A DNA stretch of 64,000 bases, from the NCBI RefSeq assembly GCF_001556045.1, contig NZ_LSIC01000017.1, forward strand, positions 1-64,000, read 5' to 3'. The notes under the pieces are model-generated. The model was not told the DNA's origin, did no database searches, and saw only the letters and a program-made list of their open reading frames with translations. The position numbers and the translations under genes are program-made. The stretch comes from Bradyrhizobium sp. CCH5-F6. Its GTDB lineage: Bacteria > Pseudomonadota > Alphaproteobacteria > Rhizobiales > Xanthobacteraceae. Shown here piece by piece: positions 63,544 to 64,000 of this stretch. Position 1 is the first letter of the stretch. The number at the start of each line of letters is the position of its first letter.

Positions 63544-64000
63544 ATGAAGAACGATCAAGCCTCTCGCGCAGCCGCGCCCGCGGCGGTGTCCAGGCGTCAC
63601 ACGCTCGCGGGGATGGCATGCATGCCGCTCGTCGTCGCCGAGGCGGCCACGGCCGACGACGTGATCGCAAAACTGATCGACCATACGCAGCGATCGAACG
63701 CGGCGCTGATGCGCGGCGACGTCGGCACCTACCGGCAGATGATCTCCATCACCGACGACTTCGTGCTGATGTCGCCCTTCGGCGGCGTCCCGTCAAAAGC
63801 CGCGGAGTACACGCCCGAAAGGTGGGAGCGCATGGGCCGCTTCTTCAGCAACGGCACGCACAGGCAGGAGGTGGTCCAGACCTATGGCTCGCAGGACATG
63901 GTCGTTCTCGCGCTGATCGAGCGGGACAGTGTCGAGGTCGGGGGGCTGCCCGCGCAGGAGTGGGCACTGCGCGTGACGCTCGTCTACCGGCGCGTGGAAA
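63544..64000 (+). CDS. NTF2-like secreted protein, 3' end outside the window
   Basis: The frame is open from the ATG at 63544 to the end of the window (152 complete codons). The first part reads SRRHTLAGMACMPLVVAEAA, with a twin-arginine-like motif and a hydrophobic run, suggesting export. An NTF2-like domain starts near residue 38 (DDVIAKLIDHTQRSNAALMRGDVGTYRQM), followed by DDFVLMSPFGGVP and EWALRVTLVYRRVE. This resembles DUF4440-type proteins. AACGGAGCCCTCGA lies before the ATG. The gene is divergent from the LysR regulator. The missing C-terminus prevents further assignment. Confidence 0.75.
   Translation, partial: MKNDQASRAAAPAAVSRRHTLAGMACMPLVVAEAATADDVIAKLIDHTQRSNAALMRGDVGTYRQMISITDDFVLMSPFGGVPSKAAEYTPERWERMGRFFSNGTHRQEVVQTYGSQDMVVLALIERDSVEVGGLPAQEWALRVTLVYRRVE

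Overview
The window is GC-rich chromosomal DNA of an alphaproteobacterium, most likely Bradyrhizobium or a close relative in the Nitrobacteraceae (inference). The basis is protein family content: a heme monooxygenase with the IsdG catalytic triad, DUF992 and DUF4282 proteins, Omp25/Omp31-like barrels, a type II lumazine synthase behind an FMN riboswitch, and a serC-type RNA leader. Several families of short palindromic intergenic repeats are also typical. Nearly all of the window is ordinary core chromosome. I see no phage, transposase, CRISPR array, rRNA or tRNA gene.

Layout. 0.1-2.8 kb: MarR regulator, response regulator and histidine kinase in one leftward operon, divergent from a branched-chain aminotransferase (3.1 kb). 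4.3-7.3 kb: DUF2314 protein, hisS, tautomerase, hotdog thioesterase. 7.3-8.9 kb (leftward): proC and a YbjN protein. 9.3-10.1 kb: FMN riboswitch and ribH. 10.3-12.3 kb (leftward): a coupled zinc metallopeptidase and ATP-grasp ligase. 12.6-17.3 kb (leftward): prs, a lipoprotein, then lgt-midA-pgeF. 17.5-20.5 kb: ubiK-like, rplY-pth-ychF. 20.6-27.8 kb: DUF4282, two MaoC hydratases and many small or poorly characterised secreted and membrane proteins, including two NTF2-like proteins. 27.9-30.8 kb: uvrB with long tails. 31-34.8 kb: small proteins, LysR, TauE, glutathione transferase. 34.9-37.7 kb: DUF1800-DUF1501 pair. 37.8-41 kb: heme monooxygenase, GNAT, PAS protein, two very small membrane proteins and another transferase. 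41.6-49.8 kb: aspartate aminotransferase, DUF992, a divergent EF-G-like GTPase, XRE regulator with SulP transporter, aroE-like, a secreted protein. 49.9-57.9 kb: lldD, glmM, MFS exporter, two outer-membrane barrels, transferase, GNAT. 57.9-64 kb: serC RNA leader, serC-serA, thiolase, and a LysR regulator divergent from a secreted NTF2-like protein cut by the window end.

Functional groups are serine synthesis (serC, serA), amino-acid metabolism (ilvE, proC, aatA), translation (hisS, rplY, pth, ychF, EF-G-like), envelope (lgt, glmM, barrels) and stress or detoxification (three glutathione transferases, uvrB, heme monooxygenase). The least explained parts are the metallopeptidase/ATP-grasp couple (10.3-12.3 kb), the EF-G-like GTPase with Ser in place of the catalytic His (43.7 kb), the DUF1800/DUF1501 pair, the XRE/SulP module with a perfect operator-like palindrome, and the tandem very small membrane proteins at 39.8-40.2 kb.
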